A DNA stretch of 64,000 nucleotides from an uncultured Prevotellaceae bacterium. GTDB taxonomy: Bacteria > Bacteroidota > Bacteroidia > Bacteroidales > Bacteroidaceae. A model generated the notes under the pieces. It was not told the origin of the DNA, ran no database searches, and saw only the letters and a program-made list of their open reading frames with translations. The DNA lies in the NCBI GenBank assembly GCA_946415645.1, contig CAMKTJ010000007.1, positions 1 through 64,000 of the forward strand, written 5' to 3'. The translations under genes were made by a program, and so were the position numbers. Every line of letters starts with the position of its first letter. Position 1 is the first letter of the stretch. This document shows, piece by piece, positions 43,660 to 52,291 of this stretch.

Positions 43660-43679
43660 TTAAGTCGCAACGGACTTAA
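43660..43679. terminator. Hairpin at the 3' end of microprotein copy 3
   Basis: TTAAGTC (43660) and GACTTAA, separated by GCAACG, form a 7-bp stem that overlaps the microprotein stop codon (43678-43676). No strong T tract follows; weak terminator or mRNA end structure. Confidence 0.4.
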
Positions 43680-43831
43680 TCCTCATCTTCCCATATCTTC
43701 CAATCAGAGTTTTCCTTAGTCAAAACCTCAGCATTGGGGTCGGCATTACCGTCCATAATTGAGACAGCCATGATATTCATTACCTCTGCCTCGTTAACCA
43801 GCGATGCTGGTGCGCTATAAATCTTCTTCAT
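43676..43831 (-). CDS. Microprotein, MKKxYxxP family (copy 3, 51 residues)
   Basis: ATG at 43831-43829, three bases after the stop of the upstream surface protein gene; stop TAA at 43678-43676. It begins MKKIYSAPASLVNEAEVMNI, then MAVSIMDG, and ends EVLTKENSDWKIWEDED. Tail and spacing closely match copy 2 (29138) and the layout matches copy 1 (21969). Strongly acidic, no signal peptide. Such tight coupling to a T9SS cargo gene suggests a role tied to secretion or maturation of that cargo, or a signalling peptide; both are guesses. Confidence 0.75.
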   Translation of the reverse strand: MKKIYSAPASLVNEAEVMNIMAVSIMDGNADPNAEVLTKENSDWKIWEDED

Positions 43832-43834
43832 ATT

Positions 43835-45730
43835 TTACTTAAGAACCTTTTTACCATTAATAACATAAATACCATTCTGAGCCTTTTTAACCTGCTGACC
43901 AGCCATGTTGTATATTACTTCCTTACTTTCGGAAAGGGCTGGGGTAAGGTTTATACCAGTAGCTTCGTCGGCATCTTCCTTACTGAAGTAGAATGCCTTG
44001 GCCTTATAAGTCTGAACGGTAAGATAAGCATGGTTAGCCTTTACTGTGGGCTGCTCACCTTCAGCAACCTGATACATACCAACCACTCCGTCAATATTCT
44101 GAAGGACATAGCTGCCTACAGGAGCTTCAGTATCAGAATAAACACCTGTGAGCATACCGGCCTCAGTTGTAGCAGGAACAGCTATACCATAAGCAGTAAA
44201 GCTCTTAGCACCGTCACCAGACAACACGACGGGAGTATTGGCAGGAATAACATCCTTAACATCTGCCATATCAAGTGAAGTATCCTCGTTAACACCCTGC
44301 ACGGTATAAGCCTTCATGCCATAAGGTACATTTACATCGAAGGGAGCGCAGAAGGTTGCATACTTGGCATCTGTCATAACTACAGGAGCCTCATCGTATT
44401 CTGTGTCATACAAAAGTTCTATATCATCAACGTACAAGTGATCGCCAGCCTGACCCTGACCGGGATCGGCATTGGTAGCAAGGTTCACAATAATGTGGAA
44501 CTGACCATTGGCAGCATTGCAAGTCTTCTCGAAGGGTGCTGTAATCTCCACCCACTCGCCATTGGTGGTGGGGAAGTCGTATCTTGCCTTTGCTATAACA
44601 TGAGTCTTCTCCTCGTCAGACTCATAAGAGGGGTCACTATAAGTGATGTAGTTACAATTGTCATGTACCACGGCCTCCATATGTGCATTGGGATGCTGAG
44701 CATTTGCAGCAGCAGGCACGAACTTAGCCCAGAAACGGATAGCTGTAGGAATCTTAGAGAGTGTCTCGCTCTTCTTGGAATCAGATGTCTTGCTGTAGTT
44801 GTAGTTACCCTTGGCAGAAGCCGTAGCAGCACCTGCATTGATACAACCTGTTGTCAGGTTACCCTGAGCAACAACACCAAGCACACTTCTAGACCAGATA
44901 TCAGCACAATAAAGACCATTGCTACCAGGACGATTGTCCTCTACCATCTGAACCTGCTGAGCGCTGGAGAAACTTGCCAAGCTACCTTCTGCAGTCTCGA
45001 AAGAGTTCCAGTTGGCAGGGGCATGATTGCTACCTGTTATGCTGCTCCAATCCTCAAAGTCGCCATTACCAATCTGGGTAATACCAACTTTAGAGTTGTC
45101 TATAACAGTAACAACGTATGTAATATCCTCAAAATCCTGCGCAGAAACAGTTATCTTAGCAGAGCCGGCTGCCACAGGCGTAATGTTGCCTTCTGCATCT
45201 ACAGTGGCGACAGCCTCGTTACTGGATATGTATGTGGGAGTCACGCCCTCCACCTTCATTCCATCATTAGCAGCAGCCTCATCACCAACATTCATATATA
45301 CATGATTCTTGGAACACATAAAAATGCGACCCGTGAATTTAGCGTAGTAAACCTTTGAAGCAGGAGAATCTGCAGTCGCTTTTATTGTAGCCTTAAACAA
45401 TGTCTCTGTTGATACAGCATCTCCCGTACAACCTTCATTGTCAAACCAACCCAGGAATTCTGCTTCGCCAGTAGGCTGCGCATACAGATAATATGTATGC
45501 GTAGGCGCACTCTGCTGGTTATCAGCTCCGGATTCTGCTGATGATTCAGCAGCATACTCTGGTGCATCAGCCTGATTCTTGTAACTAACATAAACTTTTC
45601 CTTCACCAACTGACTTGGCAGTCATCTTGGAGAAATAATCGCTGTTGGCATGTGCAGACAAGCCAAACATGGTGAACATCACCACGACCAGACTCATAAA
45701 CTTTGAAAATCTAATTCTGTTCATAATCAC
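43835..45730 (-). CDS. Secreted Ig-like/jelly-roll protein with T9SS-type tail
   Basis: 631 residues (an ATG at 45724 is also possible). Signal peptide ends near SAHANS. A WFDNEGCTGDAVS segment recalls InlB/Flg_new-type repeats. A Big_2-like Ig domain (about 165-215: SSNEAVATVDAEGNITPVAA, GSAKITVSAQD) is followed by a jelly-roll, carbohydrate-binding-like domain (about 220-450: NGDFEDWSSITGSNHAPANW, GDHLYVDDIELLYD). Then comes the ATFCAPFDVNVPYGMKAYTV region shared with the secreted proteins at 20798 and 25465. The C-terminus is VIYNMAGQQVKKAQNGIYVI, then NGKKVLK. Probable surface adhesin or glycan binder. Confidence 0.75.
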   Translation of the reverse strand: MIMNRIRFSKFMSLVVVMFTMFGLSAHANSDYFSKMTAKSVGEGKVYVSYKNQADAPEYAAESSAESGADNQQSAPTHTYYLYAQPTGEAEFLGWFDNEGCTGDAVSTETLFKATIKATADSPASKVYYAKFTGRIFMCSKNHVYMNVGDEAAANDGMKVEGVTPTYISSNEAVATVDAEGNITPVAAGSAKITVSAQDFEDITYVVTVIDNSKVGITQIGNGDFEDWSSITGSNHAPANWNSFETAEGSLASFSSAQQVQMVEDNRPGSNGLYCADIWSRSVLGVVAQGNLTTGCINAGAATASAKGNYNYSKTSDSKKSETLSKIPTAIRFWAKFVPAAANAQHPNAHMEAVVHDNCNYITYSDPSYESDEEKTHVIAKARYDFPTTNGEWVEITAPFEKTCNAANGQFHIIVNLATNADPGQGQAGDHLYVDDIELLYDTEYDEAPVVMTDAKYATFCAPFDVNVPYGMKAYTVQGVNEDTSLDMADVKDVIPANTPVVLSGDGAKSFTAYGIAVPATTEAGMLTGVYSDTEAPVGSYVLQNIDGVVGMYQVAEGEQPTVKANHAYLTVQTYKAKAFYFSKEDADEATGINLTPALSESKEVIYNMAGQQVKKAQNGIYVINGKKVLK

Positions 45731-45750
45731 TAAGTTAAAAATAATGTATT

Positions 45751-46881
45751 TTATTTATGTGTTTTTATTCTGATTTCAACATTACATACAGCCATTGCCG
45801 TGGCAAGTACCAGATGAGGCTCGTCCACTATCTGATGCGGATAAAGCAGCATACCTAACACCCAGACAAGGCATACAACGGCAAAGGGCAGCGTCCACCA
45901 TCTCCTCCACTTCCAGAACACAAACGGAAGGGGGCAGAAAGGAACAATAAACCAGTTCCACTGCGTGCAGGGTAAGTCTGAGAATAGTACCAGATACAGT
46001 ACAAATGTACCAAACAGAAGGCAAGGCACAAGCACGATACCCCTCAACCACACATTTCGCAACCACAGGTTAATGAGAGCCACTGCCAGGATAATAAGCG
46101 AAACATAAAGGGGAGGAAACCTGGAAGGCATCACAACTTTGGTAGGCTGAAGCAGAACGTTACATTCACCCGTCAACAACGGAGCGCCAAAAGCTTTAGC
46201 TCCTTGCAACACCTCTATCAGCTCCGTAGGTACAATCACCTTACGCTTATTATCTATGTCAAGGGTATTTGCCTCACCCGTTACAAATGTGCAGACATAA
46301 ATGTGGTTCCATTCGTTCACGATACTGTCTCCACCTATCTCCTTGCGAGAACGTTTATACTTCTCGGGCCAAGGCGCATACTCCAAGCTGTCTGCGCCTA
46401 TTGCCTCCTCTAACCAAGCAAGAACAGAAACGGCACACCCATGATTCATATAATCATATGGAATTGGAGTGTACTCCAGCCGCCTGTCCATCTGTTCCCA
46501 CAGACGTTGTTTCACACGGATAGGAAGATTCAGCACATACTCTTTCACTCCCCTGCCCTCGGCAACGTATTGTGCCACATACTCATCAGTAGGAAGCGTG
46601 CGGACAGCCATCTTCAGCTTGCCTGCGAAGAAACGCAACACATTGTGGGAAGCATCCTCGGCCTCGTAGCTGTAAATGTAATCAAGATTATATGTAGGGC
46701 ATTGCAGGCGTAGACAAGCATGCCCAAGAGCAGAATACACATCTTCTCCCGGACTTGCCACACATACAGAAGCTATCACAAAGTCCTCTGCCGGTTGTTG
46801 GGCAACAACGGTATCACCTTGCGCATAAGCATGCAAAGGCAACAATATAAGTAGCCATAATACGTGACAGAAAACTTTCAT
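45751..46881 (-). CDS. Lnb-family (former DUF4105) membrane protein
   Basis: 376 residues from ATG 46881; the two extra codons upstream would need a TTG start. Signal peptide MKVFCHVLWLLILLPLHAYA, then a periplasmic papain/NlpC-like domain with the conserved His in SALGHACLRL (H54) and Cys in YMNHGCAVSVL (C149). Three or four membrane helices end the protein (about 255-345). Members of this family include Lnb, reported as the lipoprotein N-acyltransferase of Bacteroides. Genomes often carry several paralogues, so this copy may have another substrate. A PCMD lipoprotein is encoded in the same cluster. Confidence 0.7.
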   Translation of the reverse strand: MKVFCHVLWLLILLPLHAYAQGDTVVAQQPAEDFVIASVCVASPGEDVYSALGHACLRLQCPTYNLDYIYSYEAEDASHNVLRFFAGKLKMAVRTLPTDEYVAQYVAEGRGVKEYVLNLPIRVKQRLWEQMDRRLEYTPIPYDYMNHGCAVSVLAWLEEAIGADSLEYAPWPEKYKRSRKEIGGDSIVNEWNHIYVCTFVTGEANTLDIDNKRKVIVPTELIEVLQGAKAFGAPLLTGECNVLLQPTKVVMPSRFPPLYVSLIILAVALINLWLRNVWLRGIVLVPCLLFGTFVLYLVLFSDLPCTQWNWFIVPFCPLPFVFWKWRRWWTLPFAVVCLVWVLGMLLYPHQIVDEPHLVLATAMAVCNVEIRIKTHK

Positions 46882-46917
46882 ATACAACCTTTTTACCTTA
46901 TTATTCTATATGAACGA

Positions 46918-47514
46918 TCAGAAGAGAACCTTCTTGCCATTCACAATATAGATACCTCGTGTGGGCTTCATAACCTTAGAACCGGAAACTGTGTAAACAG
47001 TAGCGTTGGACTTGGATTCAATGCCCTTAATGGCGCTCTCCTTATCAGTAAAGTCGCTACCCAACTGCACATACACCACCTGCCCCATAACTTCCTGCAT
47101 ATCAATATCTATCGTAACATAGAGCTTCTCTGCGTTCTTTTTACCCTGAAGCTTCATAGGAATCTCACCGAACATAGGTCCCATCCACATAGGAACGCCT
47201 TCCATATCACCAGGTTGGATGGTGATAGAACCGTCAAAGGTGAAATGATCCAGTCCGTCAGTTCCCTTTGTTACGGGGATGTTTTCCATGATAATATTAC
47301 CAACAGGAATATCTGTTTCAGCACTTGAGAGAAAGAAATTCTTGAGCTCGAAGTTGATAGTCTGATCACCGTTATCTACTACCGTTACACCTGTCATCTG
47401 TGGAGCAGAACTCTCACCATTGATTGTCACAACAAGCTGCTCGGTGTATACTTTGCTGTCAGCAAAAACTACTGTAGCTAAAACACAGCATAAAGTAAGT
47501 AAAAGTTTCTTCAT
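46918..47514 (-). CDS. Calycin-like secreted protein with T9SS-type tail
   Basis: 198 residues. Signal peptide MKKLLLTLCCVLATVVFADS, then one calycin-like beta barrel domain (about 22-155: EQLVVTINGESSAPQMTGVT, DQTINFELKNFFL, LDHFTFDGSITIQPGDM). The final part is VYTVSGSKVMKPTRGIYIVN followed by GKKVLF, the same kind of tail as in the neighbours. Calycin-like proteins in Bacteroides are surface or outer-membrane-associated with unknown ligands. It is 36 bp upstream of the Lnb-family gene and 15 bp downstream of the barrel gene, on the same strand. Confidence 0.78.
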   Translation of the reverse strand: MKKLLLTLCCVLATVVFADSKVYTEQLVVTINGESSAPQMTGVTVVDNGDQTINFELKNFFLSSAETDIPVGNIIMENIPVTKGTDGLDHFTFDGSITIQPGDMEGVPMWMGPMFGEIPMKLQGKKNAEKLYVTIDIDMQEVMGQVVYVQLGSDFTDKESAIKGIESKSNATVYTVSGSKVMKPTRGIYIVNGKKVLF

Positions 47515-47529
47515 AATCTTTTTATGTTA

Positions 47530-48321
47530 TTAATATCTATAAGCCAAACCTATAGTTGCATAGATGGGATACATCTTGAATGCAACCGCATCAAAATCCC
47601 TCTCCCAAATATTTGTCATGCCCCAATCCAACTTACCAAAGACATTCATATGTCTGCAAGCCTTCCAGTCGAAGCAGAATTCCAAGCCAACATTCCACTG
47701 CAGCATATTGTCAGAGAAATCATACGTAGCAGGATTATTGCGGTCAATATTGACCTTTTCACCAGTAGGATCATCCACACGCAGATAGCCTATACCGTCC
47801 TTGTTGTCATATACCTCGCCACTGAAATTCCGTTTGAAATAGGTACTCAGATAAGGACCGAAGCTAAAGTTCCAGCGGGGGGACATTCTAAGGGTTGCCA
47901 TCACAGGCATTGTCATTCCCCACATATCAGTATTGGTAACGTCCGTTCCGGTGAAATAACCGGACATCGTATTACCGTCCATTGTCAGAGACATCTTGTA
48001 ATTCTTGACATCTGCACTTGTATGGAAGCCTTCGTAAAAGAAGTGCCATCCCACACTGGCGCCCCAACGCTTACAGAACATCTTATAGACATCGACACCT
48101 ATAGTGGCACCACCCTTTGGTGCAAACGTATTAATAGAACGCACCTCCTTTGGCAAAGGAATAGGAGAGGTACCACCCAAGGTATAGCCGGCACGTACAA
48201 CAACACCTGCACCATTCATTCCCTTTGTAGGTCCCCATTTCTCCCACGAATCCTGACCTTGCATTACAGTTGCCGACAAAAGGACAACCATAGCAAGAAT
48301 ATATCTCATTTTATTCATCAT
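47530..48321 (-). CDS. Outer-membrane beta-barrel protein
   Basis: 263 residues. Signal peptide about 1-22 (MRYILAMVVLLSATVMQGQ after MNK). Alternating hydrophobic/polar strands with aromatic ends (GVVVRAGYTLGG, WGASVGWHFFYEGF, WNFSFGPYLSTYFKRNF, LQWNVGLEFCFDWK) and a C-terminal strand ending in a Tyr-Arg-Tyr (IYATIGLAYRY) point to an 8- to 12-stranded barrel. The ligand is unknown. It lies between the PCMD lipoprotein and the calycin-like gene and is probably co-transcribed with both. Confidence 0.78.
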   Translation of the reverse strand: MMNKMRYILAMVVLLSATVMQGQDSWEKWGPTKGMNGAGVVVRAGYTLGGTSPIPLPKEVRSINTFAPKGGATIGVDVYKMFCKRWGASVGWHFFYEGFHTSADVKNYKMSLTMDGNTMSGYFTGTDVTNTDMWGMTMPVMATLRMSPRWNFSFGPYLSTYFKRNFSGEVYDNKDGIGYLRVDDPTGEKVNIDRNNPATYDFSDNMLQWNVGLEFCFDWKACRHMNVFGKLDWGMTNIWERDFDAVAFKMYPIYATIGLAYRY

Positions 48322-48336
48322 TTCTCTTTATTCAAT

Positions 48337-48378
48337 GTTTACGTTTACGTTATCGTTTACGTTATCGTTTACGTTCTC
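48337..48378. repeat. Hexamer/12-bp tandem repeat between PCMD and barrel genes
   Basis: Seven hexamers, GTTTAC, GTTTAC, GTTATC, GTTTAC, GTTATC, GTTTAC, GTTCTC. The last one overlaps the stop codon of the PCMD gene (48379-48377). Confidence 0.85.
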
Positions 48379-49615
48379 AATACTCATCTTTATCACAATA
48401 GACAGACACGTTGTCTATATACAATTTACTTCCAATAGCACCCTGGAAGTTACCCCCCTGCCAGCTGCTGGCAAAACTGATTGCAAGGCTATAGCCCTTA
48501 TTAGCCAGAATATCCTGGTCAACCTCTTTCGTATATACCAGAGGTATTTCTACAAGTTTCCATTGAGAGTTCAATCCGTGTATAGGTGTATCTCCCATCT
48601 TGTCTGAGCCATCCTCATTCAGGTTATGTGAGAGACGACCAATACCCATAATATATGGGTTGGTAAACATATCCGTACCGTCAATCATCACCTCGTTGCC
48701 AGCCTCATCCTGGTTGCGATAGAACACCACGTAAGCATCAGGCTCATCAATAACACCTTCTACAGGCTTTCCCAATCTATTCTGGAACGTAGCACCCGGC
48801 TCATACTTAAGCCAAACAGTCATTTTAACAGGCTTATGTGCAAACGGAGAACCAAAACGGGTTGCTCGTAACGCATCCTTCAGAGCATTACTTACATCAA
48901 AGATACCGTTAAACATACTGCCACTGGCCAACCTCATATTCACCATACTGCCAAAAGAACCCGTATCCTTCGTCTCTAGCTTAACGCAAGCACTTCCATC
49001 AGGTCCCTCACCTACAAGGGGCACAGAGGGATACTCCATAGGCTTGGCTGATGATTTACTCAGTTTATAACCCGGATTTCCGTTTTTCCATTTGGCATCA
49101 GTAAACACATTAGCCACATTGGCGTCTGTGATGCTCCACTCATAATACTTACCTGTAGCATCCAGGGCATAGTTTTCAAAGTCAAGACAGAAATCACCCT
49201 CTGTAGGATAGTCATGTGCAACCTTTATAGAATATACCCTGCTCCACGCCTTATCCTCAGATACTATGCGAAACTTCCAGGTCTTCTCGTTCGAGAAGTC
49301 AACTAGGCTGCCATTCCGGAACTTCTCAGCACTACCGTCCTCATTCAGGATGTAAGCCGTAGCCCCCTGAGTAATCCTAAGGCTCAAAGGCAGCTGAGCA
49401 ACATTTTCGTAACTACGAATCAGGAAAACAATGTTGTCAGAAGCGGAATTGACAACCTTAAGCGTGTCATACTCATGATGGAACACTTCTGCAGGATTCT
49501 CTACATGCACAGAGGCCACCTCAATATCACACTCTGTATTTAAGGGCTCCTTACCAAAACAAGAAGTAAGAACAACTACACCTAAAAACAAAAAACGAGA
49601 AAAATACTTTCGCAT
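48377..49615 (-). CDS. PCMD-domain surface lipoprotein
   Basis: 412 residues. Lipoprotein signal peptide with Cys after VVVLTS (MRKYFSRFLFLGVVVLTSCF). An N-terminal Ig-like/DUF region (about 30-135: TLKVVNSASDNIVFLIRSYE, AWSRVYSIKVAHDYPTEGDF) precedes a PCMD-type jelly-roll domain (about 138-412: CLDFENYALDATGKYYEWSI, YPSVPLVGEGPDGSACVKLE, GSKLYIDNVSVYCDKD). PCMD proteins sit next to outer-membrane barrels and are thought to bind glycans or assemble fimbria-like structures; the exact role is open. First gene of the second surface cluster. A TAATTTTG -7 element lies at 49656-49649. Confidence 0.78.
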   Translation of the reverse strand: MRKYFSRFLFLGVVVLTSCFGKEPLNTECDIEVASVHVENPAEVFHHEYDTLKVVNSASDNIVFLIRSYENVAQLPLSLRITQGATAYILNEDGSAEKFRNGSLVDFSNEKTWKFRIVSEDKAWSRVYSIKVAHDYPTEGDFCLDFENYALDATGKYYEWSITDANVANVFTDAKWKNGNPGYKLSKSSAKPMEYPSVPLVGEGPDGSACVKLETKDTGSFGSMVNMRLASGSMFNGIFDVSNALKDALRATRFGSPFAHKPVKMTVWLKYEPGATFQNRLGKPVEGVIDEPDAYVVFYRNQDEAGNEVMIDGTDMFTNPYIMGIGRLSHNLNEDGSDKMGDTPIHGLNSQWKLVEIPLVYTKEVDQDILANKGYSLAISFASSWQGGNFQGAIGSKLYIDNVSVYCDKDEY

Positions 49616-49648
49616 TACGATTATAACAATTCAAATTAAATTTGGCAG

Positions 49649-49656
49649 CAAAATTA
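49649..49656 (-). promoter_or_regulatory. -7 element of the second surface cluster
   Basis: TAATTTTG on the minus strand (49656-49649), 33 bp before the ATG at 49615. No -33 box at the proper spacing, so activator control is possible. Confidence 0.5.
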
Positions 49657-49908
49657 TCCTAAAATATACAAACAGATATAAAATTATGGTACGAATAGGC
49701 TTAAATCTTGGTAACCGACGGGCCGATTTTGATAAAAATAACAAAAATGAAAACGGAAGACTGAATAAAACCAAGGGCCGAAACAAAGAGAAACAATCGC
49801 TGAAATGGACATTTTTGAGAAATGCAAAAATTAACTTAGAAAAAGAAATATTTAAGTTGATTACAGAGAATAATCAAGCTACAAAAATCCAGAAGGAAAT
49901 AAGTAGAA

Positions 49909-50610
49909 TTATTTCTTTCTGCCATATTGCTCAATAACCATTTTTTTTATAACAACATCCTGCAAAGGACGATCATTGGCATCTGTAGGCAAAGACAATA
50001 TCTGGCATACAACATCCAGTCCCTCAATTACTTCACCAAAAACCGTATATTGACCATCCAAATGAGGTGCCCCCCCGCGCATAACATAGTCATCAATCAT
50101 TTGAGACGTCAGTTCTACCCCCTTTTCTTCCAGTGCAGCCCTTACCTTCTTTATATCGGCAGGGAATTGTTTTTTTCCATAAACAATATAAAACTGACAG
50201 CCACTGCTATTCTGTTCAGGATTAACATCGTCCGACTCACGTGCAGCGGCCAAGGCACCACGCCAGTGATACAAATAAGGAAGACAGAATTCTGCAGGAA
50301 TGGTGTAACCAACATCTCCTTCACCCAAGAGCTGTCCTTTAGCAGCATGACGAGAGTCTGGATCTCCACCCTGAATCATAAAATCCTTAATACACCTATG
50401 GAAAAGAGTTCCATCATAAAAACCCTTGGCAGCCAACTTAAGAAAATTCTTGCTATGCAAAGGTGTATCATCTGACAATGCAACACGAATGTTACCACAA
50501 GATGTCTCTATACGAACAACTGCGCGCTTTTCTTTCTTCTTTCCCTGCGATGGAAGAACACACACAAAAAGGAGCAGTAGCACAACTAAAAGGAAACTGT
50601 TTTTCTTCAT
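49909..50610 (-). CDS. Exported cyclophilin-type peptidyl-prolyl isomerase
   Basis: 233 residues from ATG 50610 (MKKNSFLLVVLLLLFVCVLP, signal peptide); longer upstream reading has no merit. Cyclophilin core: HSKNFLKLAAKGFYDGTLFH, RCIKDFMIQGGDPDSRHAAK, then SSGCQFYIVYGK and GAPHLDGQYTVFGEVIEGLD. The catalytic Arg is R in LFHRCIKDFMIQGGD. It catalyses proline cis-trans isomerisation in periplasmic protein folding. It is divergent from the dcw cluster. Confidence 0.92.
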   Translation of the reverse strand: MKKNSFLLVVLLLLFVCVLPSQGKKKEKRAVVRIETSCGNIRVALSDDTPLHSKNFLKLAAKGFYDGTLFHRCIKDFMIQGGDPDSRHAAKGQLLGEGDVGYTIPAEFCLPYLYHWRGALAAARESDDVNPEQNSSGCQFYIVYGKKQFPADIKKVRAALEEKGVELTSQMIDDYVMRGGAPHLDGQYTVFGEVIEGLDVVCQILSLPTDANDRPLQDVVIKKMVIEQYGRKK

Positions 50611-50804
50611 GTTATTGTCATTTTTGTGCAAAAGTACGGAAAAATTCCCCACCAAACAAAAAAGAATAAAAAAAATATACTATTGAGGAAAAAATTATAA
50701 GGAATTAACTAATTTACACCATTTAATCGGTAAAAAAGAACGAAACAAAAAGAAAACTCCAAAACGAGTAAAAGGGTATCCGAAATATTGTTGAAAAAAA
50801 ATAT

Positions 50805-50829
50805 TGAAAAATTGTGGGGAATTGTGGGG
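50805..50829 (+). promoter_or_regulatory. Probable MraZ operator (two TGGGG boxes)
   Basis: TGGGG at 50815-50819 and 50825-50829 are separated by exactly 5 bp; a weaker TGAAA sits in the same phase at 50805. E. coli MraZ binds TGGGN repeats with 5-bp spacers upstream of its own gene. The boxes lie just before the -7 element, where binding would block RNA polymerase. Confidence 0.75.
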
Positions 50830-50837
50830 AATTTCAT

Positions 50838-50845
50838 TATCTTTG
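50838..50845 (+). promoter_or_regulatory. -7 element of the dcw cluster
   Basis: TATCTTTG at 50838-50845, 32 bp before the mraZ ATG. No TTTG at the usual distance; the -33 region is taken up by the TGGGG boxes. Confidence 0.7.
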
Positions 50846-50877
50846 CACCCAAGAATTAATATAAATAAGTACACGCA

Positions 50878-51336
50878 ATGAGATTTACCGGCAACATAGA
50901 TGCCAAAGTTGACGAAAAAGGACGCGTTTTCGTTCCAAGCAGCTTCCGAAAGATCCTTCAGCGAGAGGAAGAGCAGGGGCTGATTCTACGTCGGGATATC
51001 TTCCAGCGTTGCCTTGTCTTATACCCCCAACAGGTATGGGACGAGCAGGTTGACGCCATTACTGCACGCACAAACATGTTTGACAGAAACGGACGCAATG
51101 CCCTCAGACAATTTGTAGCTGGTGCAGAAGCTGTAACACTGGACAGCGGAGGACGTATTCTGATACCCAAACGCTATCTGGAGGAAGCATGCATCAAGAA
51201 CGACGTACGTTTCATTGGTATTGACAACACCATTGAAATCTGGAACAAGCAAGACGCTGAAACAATTCTCAACCAACCAGAGACACTGGCAAACTGCTTA
51301 GAAGAAATGATGAACACTCCGCAAGAGTGCAAGTAA
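50878..51336 (+). CDS. mraZ: Transcriptional regulator MraZ
   Basis: 152 residues, two AbrB-like half-repeats (about 1-60 and 75-130): NIDAKVDEKGRVFVPSSFRK and AVTLDSGGRILIPKRYLEEA. MraZ is a ring-forming DNA-binding repressor of its own dcw operon. First gene of the cluster, behind two TGGGG boxes. 25 bp to rsmH. Confidence 0.95.
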   Translation: MRFTGNIDAKVDEKGRVFVPSSFRKILQREEEQGLILRRDIFQRCLVLYPQQVWDEQVDAITARTNMFDRNGRNALRQFVAGAEAVTLDSGGRILIPKRYLEEACIKNDVRFIGIDNTIEIWNKQDAETILNQPETLANCLEEMMNTPQECK

Positions 51337-51361
51337 AAAAATCAAACGGCTACCCCAAAAG

Positions 51362-52291
51362 ATGACAAACGAGGTTTATCATATTCCTGTTCTGTTGAAA
51401 GAAACAGTGGACGGACTTAATATCAAGCCCGACGGGACTTATATTGACCTAACCTTCGGAGGGGGCGGACACAGCAAAGAAATATTGAGCCGGCTGGACA
51501 AAGGAGGACATCTGTACAGCTTTGACCAAGATCTTGACGCACAAAAGAATGCTCTACCCTTGGAAGAGACATATGGCAACAAATTCACTTTTGTCAGAAG
51601 TAACTTCCGATTCCTGAAAAACTGGATGCAATATTATGGCGTTGAACAAATAGACGGCATACTGGCTGACTTAGGTGTAAGTAGCCATCATCTTGACGAA
51701 GGAGAAAGAGGCTTCAGCTTCCGTTACGAGGCAAAACTGGACATGAGGATGAACCAGACAGCTAAGTTGAAAGCAAGCGATATCCTAAAGAATTATTCTG
51801 AAGAACAACTGGCAGATGTCTTTTACCTATACGGAGAACTGAAGAACAGCAGAAAACTGGCATCTGTCATTGTGAAAGCCAGATGCTCAAAAGAAATGGA
51901 GACCACAGGGCAATTGGCAGAAGTTCTAAAGCCCCTACTTGGCTATGACCGCGAAAAGAAAGACCTGGCCCGTGTCTTTCAGGCGTTAAGAATAGAAGTA
52001 AACGGAGAAATGACAGCTCTACGTCAAATGCTGACCTCAGCCGTAGAAATACTAAGTCCTGGCGGAAGATTATCTGTCCTGACATACCATTCATTGGAAG
52101 ACAGAATGGTAAAAAACATTATCAAAACAGGAAATATCGAAGGAAAAATAGAGACCAACCTCTTTGGACAAAGCAAGTCACCATTAAAGGCTATTAACAA
52201 AAGTGTGATCACGGCATCACCCGAGGAAATACAGGCAAACCCCCGCAGTCGTTCTGCAAAACTTAGGATTGGAGAAAAATGGCAGAGATAA
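51362..52291 (+). CDS. rsmH: 16S rRNA (cytosine1402-N4)-methyltransferase
   Basis: 309 residues. SAM-dependent N4-methylation of C1402 in 16S rRNA. Motifs: HIPVLLKETVDGL, YIDLTFGGGGHSKEI (SAM loop), GILADLGVSSHHLDEGERGF, LDMRMNQ and VLTYHSLEDRMVKN. Standard second gene of the dcw cluster. Its 3' end overlaps the ftsL-like gene by 13 bp. Confidence 0.97.
   Translation: MTNEVYHIPVLLKETVDGLNIKPDGTYIDLTFGGGGHSKEILSRLDKGGHLYSFDQDLDAQKNALPLEETYGNKFTFVRSNFRFLKNWMQYYGVEQIDGILADLGVSSHHLDEGERGFSFRYEAKLDMRMNQTAKLKASDILKNYSEEQLADVFYLYGELKNSRKLASVIVKARCSKEMETTGQLAEVLKPLLGYDREKKDLARVFQALRIEVNGEMTALRQMLTSAVEILSPGGRLSVLTYHSLEDRMVKNIIKTGNIEGKIETNLFGQSKSPLKAINKSVITASPEEIQANPRSRSAKLRIGEKWQR

Noticed and set aside
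49686..49937. 83-codon plus-strand ORF between the PCMD gene and the cyclophilin gene
   Set aside because: Asn/Lys-rich low-complexity translation of AT-rich DNA, no recognisable domain, and its end overlaps the cyclophilin 3' end. Probably non-coding.
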